Shown piece after piece: positions 52,254 through 60,354 of a stretch of DNA of 64,000 nt. Below the pieces are notes generated by a model. The model did not search any database. It saw only the letters and a program-made list of their open reading frames with translations, and was not told the origin of the DNA. The DNA lies in NCBI GenBank assembly GCA_963836265.1, contig CAWIIO010000002.1:372001-436000 (forward strand), in the 5' to 3' direction. Made by a program: the position numbers and the translations under genes. Source of the stretch: CAIWHR01 sp963836265 (GTDB lineage Bacteria > Pseudomonadota > Gammaproteobacteria > Burkholderiales > Casimicrobiaceae). Position 1 is the first letter of the stretch, and each line of letters begins with the position of its first letter.

Positions 52254-52993
52254 GCCGCGCGAACCTCTTGCAGACCCGAAACCCACGCCGCGCCGCGCTC
52301 GCGCTCGAGCATGATCGCCCGTGCGCGCACGAGCACGACGGCGATCGCATAGAACCACGCGGCGAACGACATGATCAGCATCCCGGTCAGCATCAGCGCC
52401 GCCATTTTCGGCGCCGCCGTCAGGCTTACCGACGAACCCTGATGCAGCGTGTTCCACCACTTGACCGAGTAATAGATGATCGGGACGTTGATCACGCCGG
52501 TCAACGCGAGCACCGCGCAGGCGCGGTCGGCGCGGCGAGGGTCGTCGATCGCGTTGCGGAGCGCGATGATCCCGAGGTAGAGGAAGAGCAGGATCAGCTC
52601 GGAGGTCATCCGCGCGTCCCAGGCCCAGTACGTGCCCCACGTCGGGCGTCCCCACAGCGAACCGGTGAACAACGCGATCGCCGTCATCAGCGCGCCGGTC
52701 GGCGCGATCGCCTGCGCCATCATCGCCGAAAGCCGCGTGTTGAAGCCGAGCGCCAGCGCGCTCCAGCACGCCATCACGACGTAGAGAAACATCGACATCC
52801 AGGCGGCGGGGACGTGGATGAAGATGATCCGGTAGGCATCGCCCTGCTGGAAGTCGGTCGGCGCGACGAACAAGCCGAGATAGACGCCGATTGCGGCCAG
52901 CGCGGCGGCCGACCAGGCAAACCACGGCACCATCCTTCCGGCGAAGGAATAGAACGTCGCCGGAGAGGCGTAGCGAAACCAGTTGACGGCCAT
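52250..52993 (-). CDS. ccmC: Haem exporter protein CcmC
   Basis: 247 residues with six membrane helices. CcmC attaches haem to CcmE. The haem-handling WWD-type motif appears as WGTYWAWDARMTSELILLFLY near residue 127. A histidine in IFIHVPAAWMSMF (near 64) is the usual axial ligand on the periplasmic side, with a second near 190. 15 bases downstream of ccmB. Confidence 0.96.
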   Translation of the reverse strand: MAVNWFRYASPATFYSFAGRMVPWFAWSAAALAAIGVYLGLFVAPTDFQQGDAYRIIFIHVPAAWMSMFLYVVMACWSALALGFNTRLSAMMAQAIAPTGALMTAIALFTGSLWGRPTWGTYWAWDARMTSELILLFLYLGIIALRNAIDDPRRADRACAVLALTGVINVPIIYYSVKWWNTLHQGSSVSLTAAPKMAALMLTGMLIMSFAAWFYAIAVVLVRARAIMLERERGAAWVSGLQEVRAA

Positions 52994-53008
52994 GGCGTTC
53001 GATGTCGA

Positions 53009-53722
53009 TCAGTCCAGGGCGATTCTCACGGCCGCGGCGGCCGCGAACGGCGCGCCGAGGAGCGCAATGCACAGGCCCGCGGCGAGCAGCGACAGGTTGG
53101 CGCCGGCGCCCAATCCGGCGCGCGCAGCATCCACCGCGCCGGCGCCGAAGATCAGCACCGGCACGTACAGCGGCAGGATCAGGAGCGCAAGCAGACTGCC
53201 GCCGGCGCGCAGACCCAGCGTCAGCGCCGCGCCGATCGCGCCCAGCAGCGAGAGGATCGGCGTGCCGATCAAAAGCGCCGCGGCCAAGACCGCGAGCGAT
53301 TCGGCGTCCATCGCGTACTGGACGCCGAGCAGCGGCGCCAGCAGGGCGACGGGTAGCCCCGTGGTCAACCAATGCGCGAGTATTTTACCCGAGACGAGCG
53401 CGCCGAGCGGATAAGGCGACAGCGCGATCTGCTCGAGCGTGCCATCCGCGTAGTCGCCGGCGAACAGGCGCGGCAGTGACAGGAGCGAGGCGAGCAGGGC
53501 GGCGACCCAGAGCACGCCCGGCCCCATCGTCGAGAGGAGTGCGCGTTCGGGCGTCGTCGACAACGGGAACAGCGAAACCACGATCACATAGAACAAAAGC
53601 TGCACGCCGAGTTCCGCCCGCGAACGCAGCGCGATCCGGAGGTCGCGCACCAGCGCCCAGCGCACGCCCGGCAGGATGGCTCCGGCGGCCGCGGACACTG
53701 GAGCGGGCTCCGCGAGCGCCAT
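53009..53722 (-). CDS. ccmB: Haem exporter protein CcmB
   Basis: 237 residues from ATG 53722; family members are about 220, so the N-terminal 15 residues may be extra, with no better start visible. Six membrane helices. The family motifs RDLRIALRSRAELGVQLLFY, GDYADGTLEQIALSPYPL and the ALLIGTPILSLLGAIGAALT segment are seen. With CcmA it forms the ABC complex that releases holo-CcmE from CcmC. Confidence 0.93.
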   Translation of the reverse strand: MALAEPAPVSAAAGAILPGVRWALVRDLRIALRSRAELGVQLLFYVIVVSLFPLSTTPERALLSTMGPGVLWVAALLASLLSLPRLFAGDYADGTLEQIALSPYPLGALVSGKILAHWLTTGLPVALLAPLLGVQYAMDAESLAVLAAALLIGTPILSLLGAIGAALTLGLRAGGSLLALLILPLYVPVLIFGAGAVDAARAGLGAGANLSLLAAGLCIALLGAPFAAAAAVRIALD

Positions 53723-53724
53723 CT

Positions 53725-54339
53725 TCACGCGAGCGCCATCGAGCGCACGTGCGCGTCGGGTAGTCCCAGGGCAACGTGCGTTGCGGCCACGGCGCTGCCG
53801 CCGCGAGCAACGTGCTCCGCCACCATGCCGACGAGCATTGCAATGCCGGCCGCATCCAGCGCGGTCACCGGCTCGTCGAGAATCCACAGCGGCCGATTGA
53901 GAAGCGACAGTCGCGCAAGGCCGATCCGCCGGCGTTGACCTTGCGACAGGACGCGGGCGGGAAGCGCCCGCTTCGGCCCGAGCGCCACGTTGTCGAGCGC
54001 GGCCCGAATCGATTCGCGCGGCAGCCATTCGCCGGCGAGCGCCAGCAGCGCGGCGAGATTCTCCTCGGCGGAAAGCTCGTCCTTCAGCGCGGGGGCGTGG
54101 CCCGCGAACGCGATCGCCGCCCGCACCATCGGAGCGAACGGCGCGACGACGGCGCCATTCCACCGGATCTCGCCCGCGGCGGGCGCCGACAGGCCCGCAA
54201 GCATGCGCAAGAGCGTCGTCTTGCCCGTCCCGTTGGCACCCGTGACCACGAGTGCGCGCCCCGATTCGAGCCGGAACGACAGCCCCTCGAACAGCCGCGC
54301 GTGGCCGCGACGCGCGGCAAGTTCGTGGGCTTCGAGCAT
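53725..54339 (-). CDS. ccmA: Haem exporter ATP-binding protein CcmA
   Basis: 204 residues from ATG 54339. The ABC ATPase has Walker A GANGTGKTT (residues 34-42), signature LSQGQRRRIGLARL near 134 and Walker B LWILDEPV near 155. It powers release of haem-loaded CcmE from CcmC. It is the first gene of the minus-strand ccm operon and ends two bases before ccmB. Confidence 0.95.
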   Translation of the reverse strand: MLEAHELAARRGHARLFEGLSFRLESGRALVVTGANGTGKTTLLRMLAGLSAPAAGEIRWNGAVVAPFAPMVRAAIAFAGHAPALKDELSAEENLAALLALAGEWLPRESIRAALDNVALGPKRALPARVLSQGQRRRIGLARLSLLNRPLWILDEPVTALDAAGIAMLVGMVAEHVARGGSAVAATHVALGLPDAHVRSMALA

Positions 54340-54749
54340 GGAGAGGCGGGAGGTTCCGCGGGCGGCCGGGGGCTGGGAAAAGGTCCGTGCGCAAGGGTCG
54401 TAAATGACTGAAAAACAGCCGCGATTATAGCGGACGCCCCTCTGGCAGCCTTGCGTAGGGTCAAGGATGGTGTTCCGGTGAGGACCGGCTTCCGCTTGGC
54501 GCGTCGGCGCGTCCTCGCAACCCCCTGTCGTGGTGGTCGCGGTGCCGCGAGCGCTACGGTCTTCGGCGGCCCCAGCGCCGCCGAAGAGCAGAAAACGATG
54601 CGGCGGGAACGAACCCGGCAATCCCGCGTGCTGCGGAGGGTCTGGCGGGCGAAGGCATACCGGTGCATCGCTGACAACTCGCCGGCTCGTCGTCTGCACC
54701 CGCGCTCGCTACGCTAAGATACCCGACCCCCATTCCGGACGGTGCCCCC
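54340..54749. other. Divergent ccmA-maeB spacer
   Basis: No gene is seen in these 410 bases. It holds a minus-strand TATAAT -10 (54429-54424) for the ccm operon, a 10-bp hairpin (CTTCGGCGGC 54561-54570, GCCGCCGAAG 54577-54586), and a plus-strand TAAGAT (54715-54720) that may be the -10 of maeB although no clear -35 accompanies it. Confidence 0.6.
54424..54429 (-). promoter_or_regulatory. Probable -10 element of the ccm operon promoter
   Basis: A consensus TATAAT is present on the minus strand, 85 bases before the ccmA ATG. A correctly spaced -35 is poor, so the promoter may need an activator. Confidence 0.45.
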
Positions 54750-57041
54750 ATGCCCGACAAGGAAATTCGCGAAGCTTCGCTCGAGTATCACCGGCAACTC
54801 CCGCCCGGCAAGATCTCGATCGCGCCCACCAAGCACCTGACGAATCAGCGCGACCTTGCGCTCGCCTATTCGCCCGGCGTGGCCGCCGCCTGCGATGAAA
54901 TCGTCCGCGAGCCGGCGGAGGCGCGCAACCTCACCGCGCGCGGCAACCTGATCGGGGTGGTGACCAACGGCACGGCCGTGCTCGGGCTGGGGCCGATCGG
55001 TCCGCTCGCCGCGAAGCCGGTGATGGAAGGAAAGGCGGTGCTGTTCAAGAAGTTCGCCGGCATCGACTGTTTCGACATCGAGGTCGACGAGCGCGACGCC
55101 GACAAGCTGGTCGAGATCATCGCGGCGCTGGAGCCGACGTTCGGCGGCATCAATCTCGAGGACATCAAGGCCCCCGAGTGCTTCTACGTCGAAAAGAAGC
55201 TCCGCGAGCGGATGCGGATTCCGGTCTTCCACGACGATCAGCACGGCACGGCGATCATCGTCGGCGCGGCGATCGTCAACGGGCTGCGGATCGTCGGCAA
55301 GGATATCGCCAAGGTCAAGCTCGTCTGCTCGGGGGCGGGCGCCGCCGCGCTCGCGTGCCTCGACCTGCTCGTCTCGCTCGGCGTGGGGCAACAGAACATC
55401 TGGGTCTGCGACATCGCGGGCGTCGTCTACGCGGGCCGCAAGGAGGAGATGGACGACAACAAGGCGCGCTACGCGAAAAAAACCGATGCGCGCAAGCTCT
55501 CCGACCTGCTGCCCGCCGCCGACATCTTCCTCGGCCTCTCCGCGGCGAAGGTCCTGAAGCCCGAATGGCTGGCGCAGATGGCGGATCAGCCGCTGATCCT
55601 GGCGCTCGCCAACCCCGAGCCCGAGATCATGCCGGATGTCGCCAAAGCGGCGCGGCCCGACGCGATCATCGCCACCGGTCGGTCGGACTATCCGAACCAG
55701 GTCAACAACGTGCTCTGCTTCCCGTTCATCTTCCGCGGCGCGCTCGACGTCGGCGCGACGACGGTGAACGAGGCGATGAAGCTCGCAACGGTGCAGGCGC
55801 TGGCCGGCCTCGCGATGGCCGAGCAGTCCGACATCGTCGCGCAGGCGTACAGCACGGAGAGCCTGCGCTTCGGTCCCGAATACCTGATCCCCAAGCCGTT
55901 CGACCCGCGCCTCATCGTGCAGATTGCGCCGGCGGTGGCGAAGGCGGCGATGGATTCGGGGGTGGCCACCCGCCCGATCGTCGATTTCGCCGCGTACCGG
56001 GACAAGCTCACCCAGTTCGTCTATCACTCGGGTCTGCTGATGAAGCCGATCTTCGCCGCGGCGAAGCAGGCCCCGAAGCGGATCGTCTACGCCGAGGGCG
56101 AGGAGGAGCGGGTGATGCGCGCGGTGCAGGTCGTCGTCGACGAGGGCCTTGCAAAGCCTTTCCTGGTCGGCCGCCCGGCGGTGATCGAGCAGAACGTCGA
56201 GCGCTACGGGCTGCGGATGAAGGCGGGGCGCGATTTCGAGATCGTCAATCCCGATCACGACCCCCGCTACCGCGAATACTGGACCGAGTACTACCGGCTC
56301 ACGCAGCGCAGGGGCGTGTCGCAGCAGTACGCGAAGATCGAGATCAGGAGGCGGCTGACGCTGATCGGGGCGATGATGCTGCACCTGGGAGAGGCCGACG
56401 GCATGCTGTGCGGCATGTTCGGCACGCACGAGATGCATCGGGTGTACGTCGACCAGGTGATCGGGTTGCGCAAGGGCGTCAGGATCTACGCGGCGATGAA
56501 TGCGGTCGTGATGCCGAACCGGACGATCTTCATCGCCGACACCTACGTCAACGTCGATCCGACGGCCGAGCAGGTCGCCGAGATCACGCAGCTCGCCGCC
56601 GACGAGATTCGCCGCTTCGGCATCACGCCCAAGGCGGCGCTGCTGTCGCACTCGAGCTTCGGCAGCAGCGCGAACCCGCAGGCGAAGAAGATGCAGGCCG
56701 CGCTGGCGCTGCTCAATCTCATGGATCCCGAGCTCGAAGTCGAGGGCGAGATGCACGGCGACGCGGCGCTCGACGAAGATGTCCGCCTGCGCGCGTTTCC
56801 CAACTCGCGGCTCAAGGGGGAGGCGAACCTGCTGATCATGCCCACGGTCGACGCGGCGAACATCGCGTTCAATCTGCTGAAGTCGGCCGTCGGCGGCGGG
56901 GTGACGCTGGGTCCGATCCTGCTCGGCGTGGCCAAGCCGGTGCACATCCTTACGCCGTCGGCCACCGTGCGCCGGATCGTCAACATGACGGCGCTGACCG
57001 TCGTCGATGCGAATGTGCAGCGGCAGGCGCAGCTGCTCTGA
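54750..57041 (+). CDS. maeB: NADP-dependent malic enzyme with phosphotransacetylase-like domain
   Basis: 763 residues. Malic enzyme oxidatively decarboxylates malate to pyruvate with NADP. Residues 1 to about 425 are the malic enzyme part: LAYSPGVAAACDEI near 39, LGLGPIGPLAAKPVMEGKAVLFK-type near 73, PVFHDDQHGTAIIV near 162 and the NAD(P) motif SGAGAAALACLDL near 193. Residues about 430-763 match phosphate acetyltransferase, a regulatory domain that binds acetyl-CoA in other MaeB proteins and lacks transferase activity. Convergent with the rhodanese gene, 10 bases apart. It stands alone in its transcription unit. Confidence 0.96.
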   Translation: MPDKEIREASLEYHRQLPPGKISIAPTKHLTNQRDLALAYSPGVAAACDEIVREPAEARNLTARGNLIGVVTNGTAVLGLGPIGPLAAKPVMEGKAVLFKKFAGIDCFDIEVDERDADKLVEIIAALEPTFGGINLEDIKAPECFYVEKKLRERMRIPVFHDDQHGTAIIVGAAIVNGLRIVGKDIAKVKLVCSGAGAAALACLDLLVSLGVGQQNIWVCDIAGVVYAGRKEEMDDNKARYAKKTDARKLSDLLPAADIFLGLSAAKVLKPEWLAQMADQPLILALANPEPEIMPDVAKAARPDAIIATGRSDYPNQVNNVLCFPFIFRGALDVGATTVNEAMKLATVQALAGLAMAEQSDIVAQAYSTESLRFGPEYLIPKPFDPRLIVQIAPAVAKAAMDSGVATRPIVDFAAYRDKLTQFVYHSGLLMKPIFAAAKQAPKRIVYAEGEEERVMRAVQVVVDEGLAKPFLVGRPAVIEQNVERYGLRMKAGRDFEIVNPDHDPRYREYWTEYYRLTQRRGVSQQYAKIEIRRRLTLIGAMMLHLGEADGMLCGMFGTHEMHRVYVDQVIGLRKGVRIYAAMNAVVMPNRTIFIADTYVNVDPTAEQVAEITQLAADEIRRFGITPKAALLSHSSFGSSANPQAKKMQAALALLNLMDPELEVEGEMHGDAALDEDVRLRAFPNSRLKGEANLLIMPTVDAANIAFNLLKSAVGGGVTLGPILLGVAKPVHILTPSATVRRIVNMTALTVVDANVQRQAQLL

Positions 57042-57051
57042 GGTGCGCTGA

Positions 57052-57534
57052 TCAGGCGCCGCGCGCCGCACCGCTCGGACGCTGCTGGTCTGCACGCACG
57101 CGTGGCGCGAGCAGCCGTTCCGCCGCGTCGCCGTCGACGGCGCGGCCCTCGGCGTCGACCAGCGGCTGTTCGAAGTCGTTCCAGCCCCGTACGCCGGTCT
57201 GCAGCGACACGACGTCGGCAAAGCCCATCTGCCGCATCACGTCGGCGGCAAGGATGGAGCGATTGCCCGAGCGGCACACGACCACGATCGACTGCCGCGA
57301 TCGGCTCGCGAGTGCGGGAATGGTCTCTTCATAGTCCCACTCGCAGGCCTGTTCGAGCACGCCGCGCGGCACATTGATCGAGCCCGGAATGCGCGCCAGC
57401 GCGAACTCCGCCGGCTCGCGGACATCGAGTACCAGTGGCGACTGTTCGCTCCCGAGGCGCCGGCTCAGCTCCCAGGGCTGAATTTCACCCACGCGCTGCA
57501 GCGCGTCGGCAAGGAGATCGGCGTAACGACTCAT
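57052..57534 (-). CDS. Rhodanese-domain protein
   Basis: 160 residues from ATG 57534. A single rhodanese domain spans about 20-125 with LVLDVREPAEFALARIPGSIN and the active-site loop VVVCRSGNRS, catalytic Cys about 86. The loop CRSGNRS fits the sulfurtransferase family better than phosphatases. A C-terminal extension of about 35 residues is Arg-rich. It lies 82 bases downstream of the HAD hydrolase on the same strand. Sulfur donor and acceptor are unknown. Confidence 0.88.
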   Translation of the reverse strand: MSRYADLLADALQRVGEIQPWELSRRLGSEQSPLVLDVREPAEFALARIPGSINVPRGVLEQACEWDYEETIPALASRSRQSIVVVCRSGNRSILAADVMRQMGFADVVSLQTGVRGWNDFEQPLVDAEGRAVDGDAAERLLAPRVRADQQRPSGAARGA

Positions 57535-57616
57535 CGGTTTGTTCTCCCACGCTGGGCGCCGTGTGCGCGCGATCGGGTTCGATGGTGGCGCCTCACCGCA
57601 GAGACCCCATCCCGGC

Positions 57617-58330
57617 TCATTTGCCGGCGCAGCCAAGCTGATTGGCCAGATCAAGCAGGCTGGCGGCGTTGAAATCGACCGGCAGTTGCGGAGCGCTCTC
57701 GCCCTTCCCGGGGCCGTGTTCGTCCGGTCGCGCGACGAACGCGGTGCGCAAGCCGGCGCGCGACGCCGCGGCGAGGTCGGAAGAATGCGCGGCGACCATC
57801 AGGGTCTCCTCCGGCGCACAATCGAAGGCGGCCGCCGCCGCAAGATAAACCGCCGCCTTGGGCTTGTAGTCGCGGGCGAGCTCGGCTCCGAGAATCGCGT
57901 CCCAGACCAATCCATTGCGGCGCGCAAGATCGACCATCAGCGAGATGTTGCCGTTCGAGCACGGCGCGATCCGAAACTTGGAGCGCAGCCGGTCGAGCCC
58001 CGGCTTGACGTCCGGCCACGCGTCGAGCCGGTGCCAGGCGAGGTTCAAATCGGCGCGAACGGCCTCGTCGATCCGATCGAGCCCGAGCTCGCGCAGGACC
58101 ACGTCGAGATTGCGCCGATGCAGCGCGTCGAGCTTGTCGAACGGAAGACGTCCGCGGCGCACTTCCTCCAGCGCCGGCTGGTATTGCGCGCGCCACGCGT
58201 CGGCAAGGGCCAGCCAGCCGGTTTCGACGTCGAGCGGCGAGAGGATTTTCCGCGCCTCTCTCGCGATGGACGCTCGCCAGTCGACCAGCGTCCCGAATAC
58301 GTCGAAGAAAAGCGCCCTCAATTCCCGCAT
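57617..58330 (-). CDS. HAD-superfamily hydrolase, haloacid dehalogenase type II
   Basis: 237 residues from ATG 58330, which has AGGA six bases upstream; an ATG at 58351 gives seven more residues without a ribosome-binding site. HAD motif I FFDVFGTLVDWR (nucleophile Asp about 9), motif II CSNGNISL near 114, Lys in YKPKAAVY near 148 and motif III MVAAHSSDLAAASRAGL near 170. That set, with the HSSDL wording, is typical of L-2-haloacid dehalogenases, which release halide from short haloacids. Many such genes act on other phosphate-free or phosphorylated substrates, so the specific activity is uncertain. Confidence 0.87.
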   Translation of the reverse strand: MRELRALFFDVFGTLVDWRASIAREARKILSPLDVETGWLALADAWRAQYQPALEEVRRGRLPFDKLDALHRRNLDVVLRELGLDRIDEAVRADLNLAWHRLDAWPDVKPGLDRLRSKFRIAPCSNGNISLMVDLARRNGLVWDAILGAELARDYKPKAAVYLAAAAAFDCAPEETLMVAAHSSDLAAASRAGLRTAFVARPDEHGPGKGESAPQLPVDFNAASLLDLANQLGCAGK

Positions 58331-58616
58331 CTCGATCCTCGCGTCGGACATTCGAGCGATGGTCGCATTCGAGGTCTCCCCCGGCAACCGAAGCCGGACG
58401 GCGAACTCGCCCGGCCATATTCTATTGAAGAAGCCGGCGGCCGTTGCTCTTGCCGTCCCGCAACCCGGGCCCATGGGGATTGTTGGCGCCGGACAGGGGG
58501 AGCGTGCACCGATGCCGAGTCCTTGGTTTAGAATGAACGACCGCCGCCGGGGCCATCACCGAAGCCCGTCCCTACGTGCCACCCCCGATGGCTTTTTCCA
58601 CGTGGAGGAGACAGCG

Positions 58617-59618
58617 ATGAACAAGTTGAGACGCGGCGCAATCCTTTCGGCGCTGCTCGCGGCGGCATGGGCCGGTTCGGTCGCGGCGGCGCCGGTGGTT
58701 TTGCGCGCTTCGCACCAGTTCCCGGGCGGAAAGGGTGACGTTCGCGACGAGATGGTGCAGATCATCGCCCGCGAGGCGAAGGCGGCGGGCGTCGACCTCG
58801 AGATCCAGGTCTATCCAGGCGCGTCGCTGTTCAAGCCGAACGAGCAGTGGAACGCGCTGGTGAACGGCCAGCTCGACATCTCGTCGTTCCCGCTCGACTA
58901 CGCGAGCGGCAAGGAGCGCGCGTTCGGCGCGACGCTGATGCCGGGACTCGTGCGCAATCATGCGCGCGCCGCGCGGCTCGGCGACTCGAAGTTCATGAAG
59001 GAGATCAAGGCGAAGATCGAGAAGGATGGCGTGATCGTGCTCTCCGACGCGTGGCTCGCCGGCGCGTTCGGCTCGAAGAAGGCGTGCATCCGGGCGCCGG
59101 CCGACATCAAGGGGCAGAAGATCCGCTCGGCGGGGCCGACGTTCGCCGCGATGTGGCAGGCGGCCGGCGCGTCGATCGTCTCGATTCCCAGCAACGAGGT
59201 CTACAACGCGCTGCAGACCGGCGTTGCCGACGCAACCGACACCAGCACCGGCAGCTTCGTGTCCTTCCGCCTCTACGAGCAGCTGAAGTGCGTCACTGCC
59301 CCGGGCGATGAGGCGCTGTGGTTCATGTACGAGCCGGTGCTGATGTCGAAGAAGAGCTTCGATCGGCTGAGCAAGCCGCAGCAGGACGCCCTGCTGGGTG
59401 CCGGCAAGAAGGCGGAAGCCTATTTCGCGAAGGAGGCGAAGGGACTCGACGACGAAATGGTCAAGGTGTTCAAGGACCACAACGTCGAGGTGATCACCCT
59501 GACGCCCGCCGAGTACGACGCGTGGGTCGGCGTCGCGAAGAAGAGCAGCTACGAGCAGTTCGCGAAGGACGTGCCTGACGGAAAGCAGCTCATCGACGAT
59601 GCGCTGAGCGTCAAATAG
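58617..59618 (+). CDS. dctP: TRAP transporter substrate-binding protein DctP
   Basis: 333 residues from ATG 58617, preceded by GGAGGAGA. A signal peptide covers about residues 1-24 (ending VAA-A). The DctP fold motifs are RSAGPTFAAMWQAAGAS (near 160, with the carboxylate-binding Arg) and SNEVYNALQTGVADATDTS. It captures an organic acid in the periplasm for DctQM. It diverges from the HAD gene. A possible -10 TAGAAT (58529-58534) lies upstream, but no good -35 was seen. Confidence 0.93.
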   Translation: MNKLRRGAILSALLAAAWAGSVAAAPVVLRASHQFPGGKGDVRDEMVQIIAREAKAAGVDLEIQVYPGASLFKPNEQWNALVNGQLDISSFPLDYASGKERAFGATLMPGLVRNHARAARLGDSKFMKEIKAKIEKDGVIVLSDAWLAGAFGSKKACIRAPADIKGQKIRSAGPTFAAMWQAAGASIVSIPSNEVYNALQTGVADATDTSTGSFVSFRLYEQLKCVTAPGDEALWFMYEPVLMSKKSFDRLSKPQQDALLGAGKKAEAYFAKEAKGLDDEMVKVFKDHNVEVITLTPAEYDAWVGVAKKSSYEQFAKDVPDGKQLIDDALSVK

Positions 59619-59634
59619 GGGTGCCCGTGACGAG

Positions 59635-59708
59635 GTCGTTCCCGCGCCGGCGGGAACCCGGGGTCTTTGCCCCAAGAGTCGCTGGATTCCCGCGGTCGCG
59701 GGAATGAC
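59635..59708 (+). repeat. Paired palindromic (REP-like) element between dctP and dctQ
   Basis: Outer arms GTCGTTCCCGCG (59635-59646) and CGCGGGAATGAC (59697-59708) form an inverted repeat. Inside are two palindromes, TTCCCGCGCCGGCGGGAA and TTCCCGCGGTCGCGGGAA, separated by GGTCTTTGCCCCAAGAGTC. Same family as 13475-13549. The right arm contains the dctQ start codon (ATG 59704-59706). Confidence 0.88.
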
Positions 59709-60228
59709 CGACGTGGAGTCTTTCGCTCGCGCCGTCAGGATCGTCTCGAACCTCTGCGGCGTCGTCGCCGCCGCACTGATCGGCGCCGGCGTCGTCGTCG
59801 TCTGCCAGATGGTGTTCGTGCGCTACGTGCTGAACGAGAACACGATCTGGCAGACCGATTTCGTCACTTATTGCCTGATCGCCTCGACGTTCGTCGGCAG
59901 CCCGTATGTGCTGATGATCCGGGGGCACGTCAACGTCGACGTGCTGCCGCACTACGTCGCCAAGCGGAGCCGCTACGGGCTGGCGCTGTTTTCCGGGCTG
60001 CTGACGCTCGCCTTCTGCATCACGCTCACCGTGCTTACCTACGCGCTGTGGAAGGAGGCGTGGGACAAGAACTGGGTATCCGACACGATGTGGCGAGCAC
60101 GGCTCTGGATCCCCTATGCGTCGATGCCGATCGGCCTCGGCATCCTCACGCTGCAGTGCCTTGCCGATCTCGGCAACCTGCTCGTCGGCCGCGAGCCGCC
60201 CTTCGGCATTCGCGTGGAGCGCAAGTGA
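59704..60228 (+). CDS. dctQ: TRAP transporter small membrane protein DctQ
   Basis: 174 residues with four membrane helices (about 13-35, 50-70, 90-112, 128-150) and the DctQ motif FVRYVLNENTIWQTDF. It pairs with DctM in sodium-coupled uptake. The ATG is inside the right arm of a REP-like repeat, and GCGGGA just upstream may act as a weak ribosome-binding site. The gene otherwise has normal codon use. Confidence 0.92.
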   Translation: MTDVESFARAVRIVSNLCGVVAAALIGAGVVVVCQMVFVRYVLNENTIWQTDFVTYCLIASTFVGSPYVLMIRGHVNVDVLPHYVAKRSRYGLALFSGLLTLAFCITLTVLTYALWKEAWDKNWVSDTMWRARLWIPYASMPIGLGILTLQCLADLGNLLVGREPPFGIRVERK

Positions 60229-60267
60229 GCGGTCAGGGAGGCGGGCCCGATGAGACACCGTGACCTC

Positions 60268-60305
60268 TGAGCGCCGCACGGCCGCCCGATGGCGCCCGCC
60301 CCTCG
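60268..60305 (+). repeat. Fragment of the GC-rich TGAGCGCCGC repeat family
   Basis: TGAGCGCCGCACGGCCGCCC followed by GATGGCGCCCGCCCCTC matches the first 38 bases of the 96-bp units at 43095 with a few changes. It lies just after dctQ and before dctM. Confidence 0.65.
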
Positions 60306-60354
60306 GCAGGGGTATCGCGCTGGCCGCGCAACGGCCGAACCGCGACGCCGGGCG

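Noticed and set aside
54468..54700. TTGACC on the minus strand as -35 for the ccm TATAAT
   Set aside because: Spacing is 29 bases, so only the -10 is annotated.
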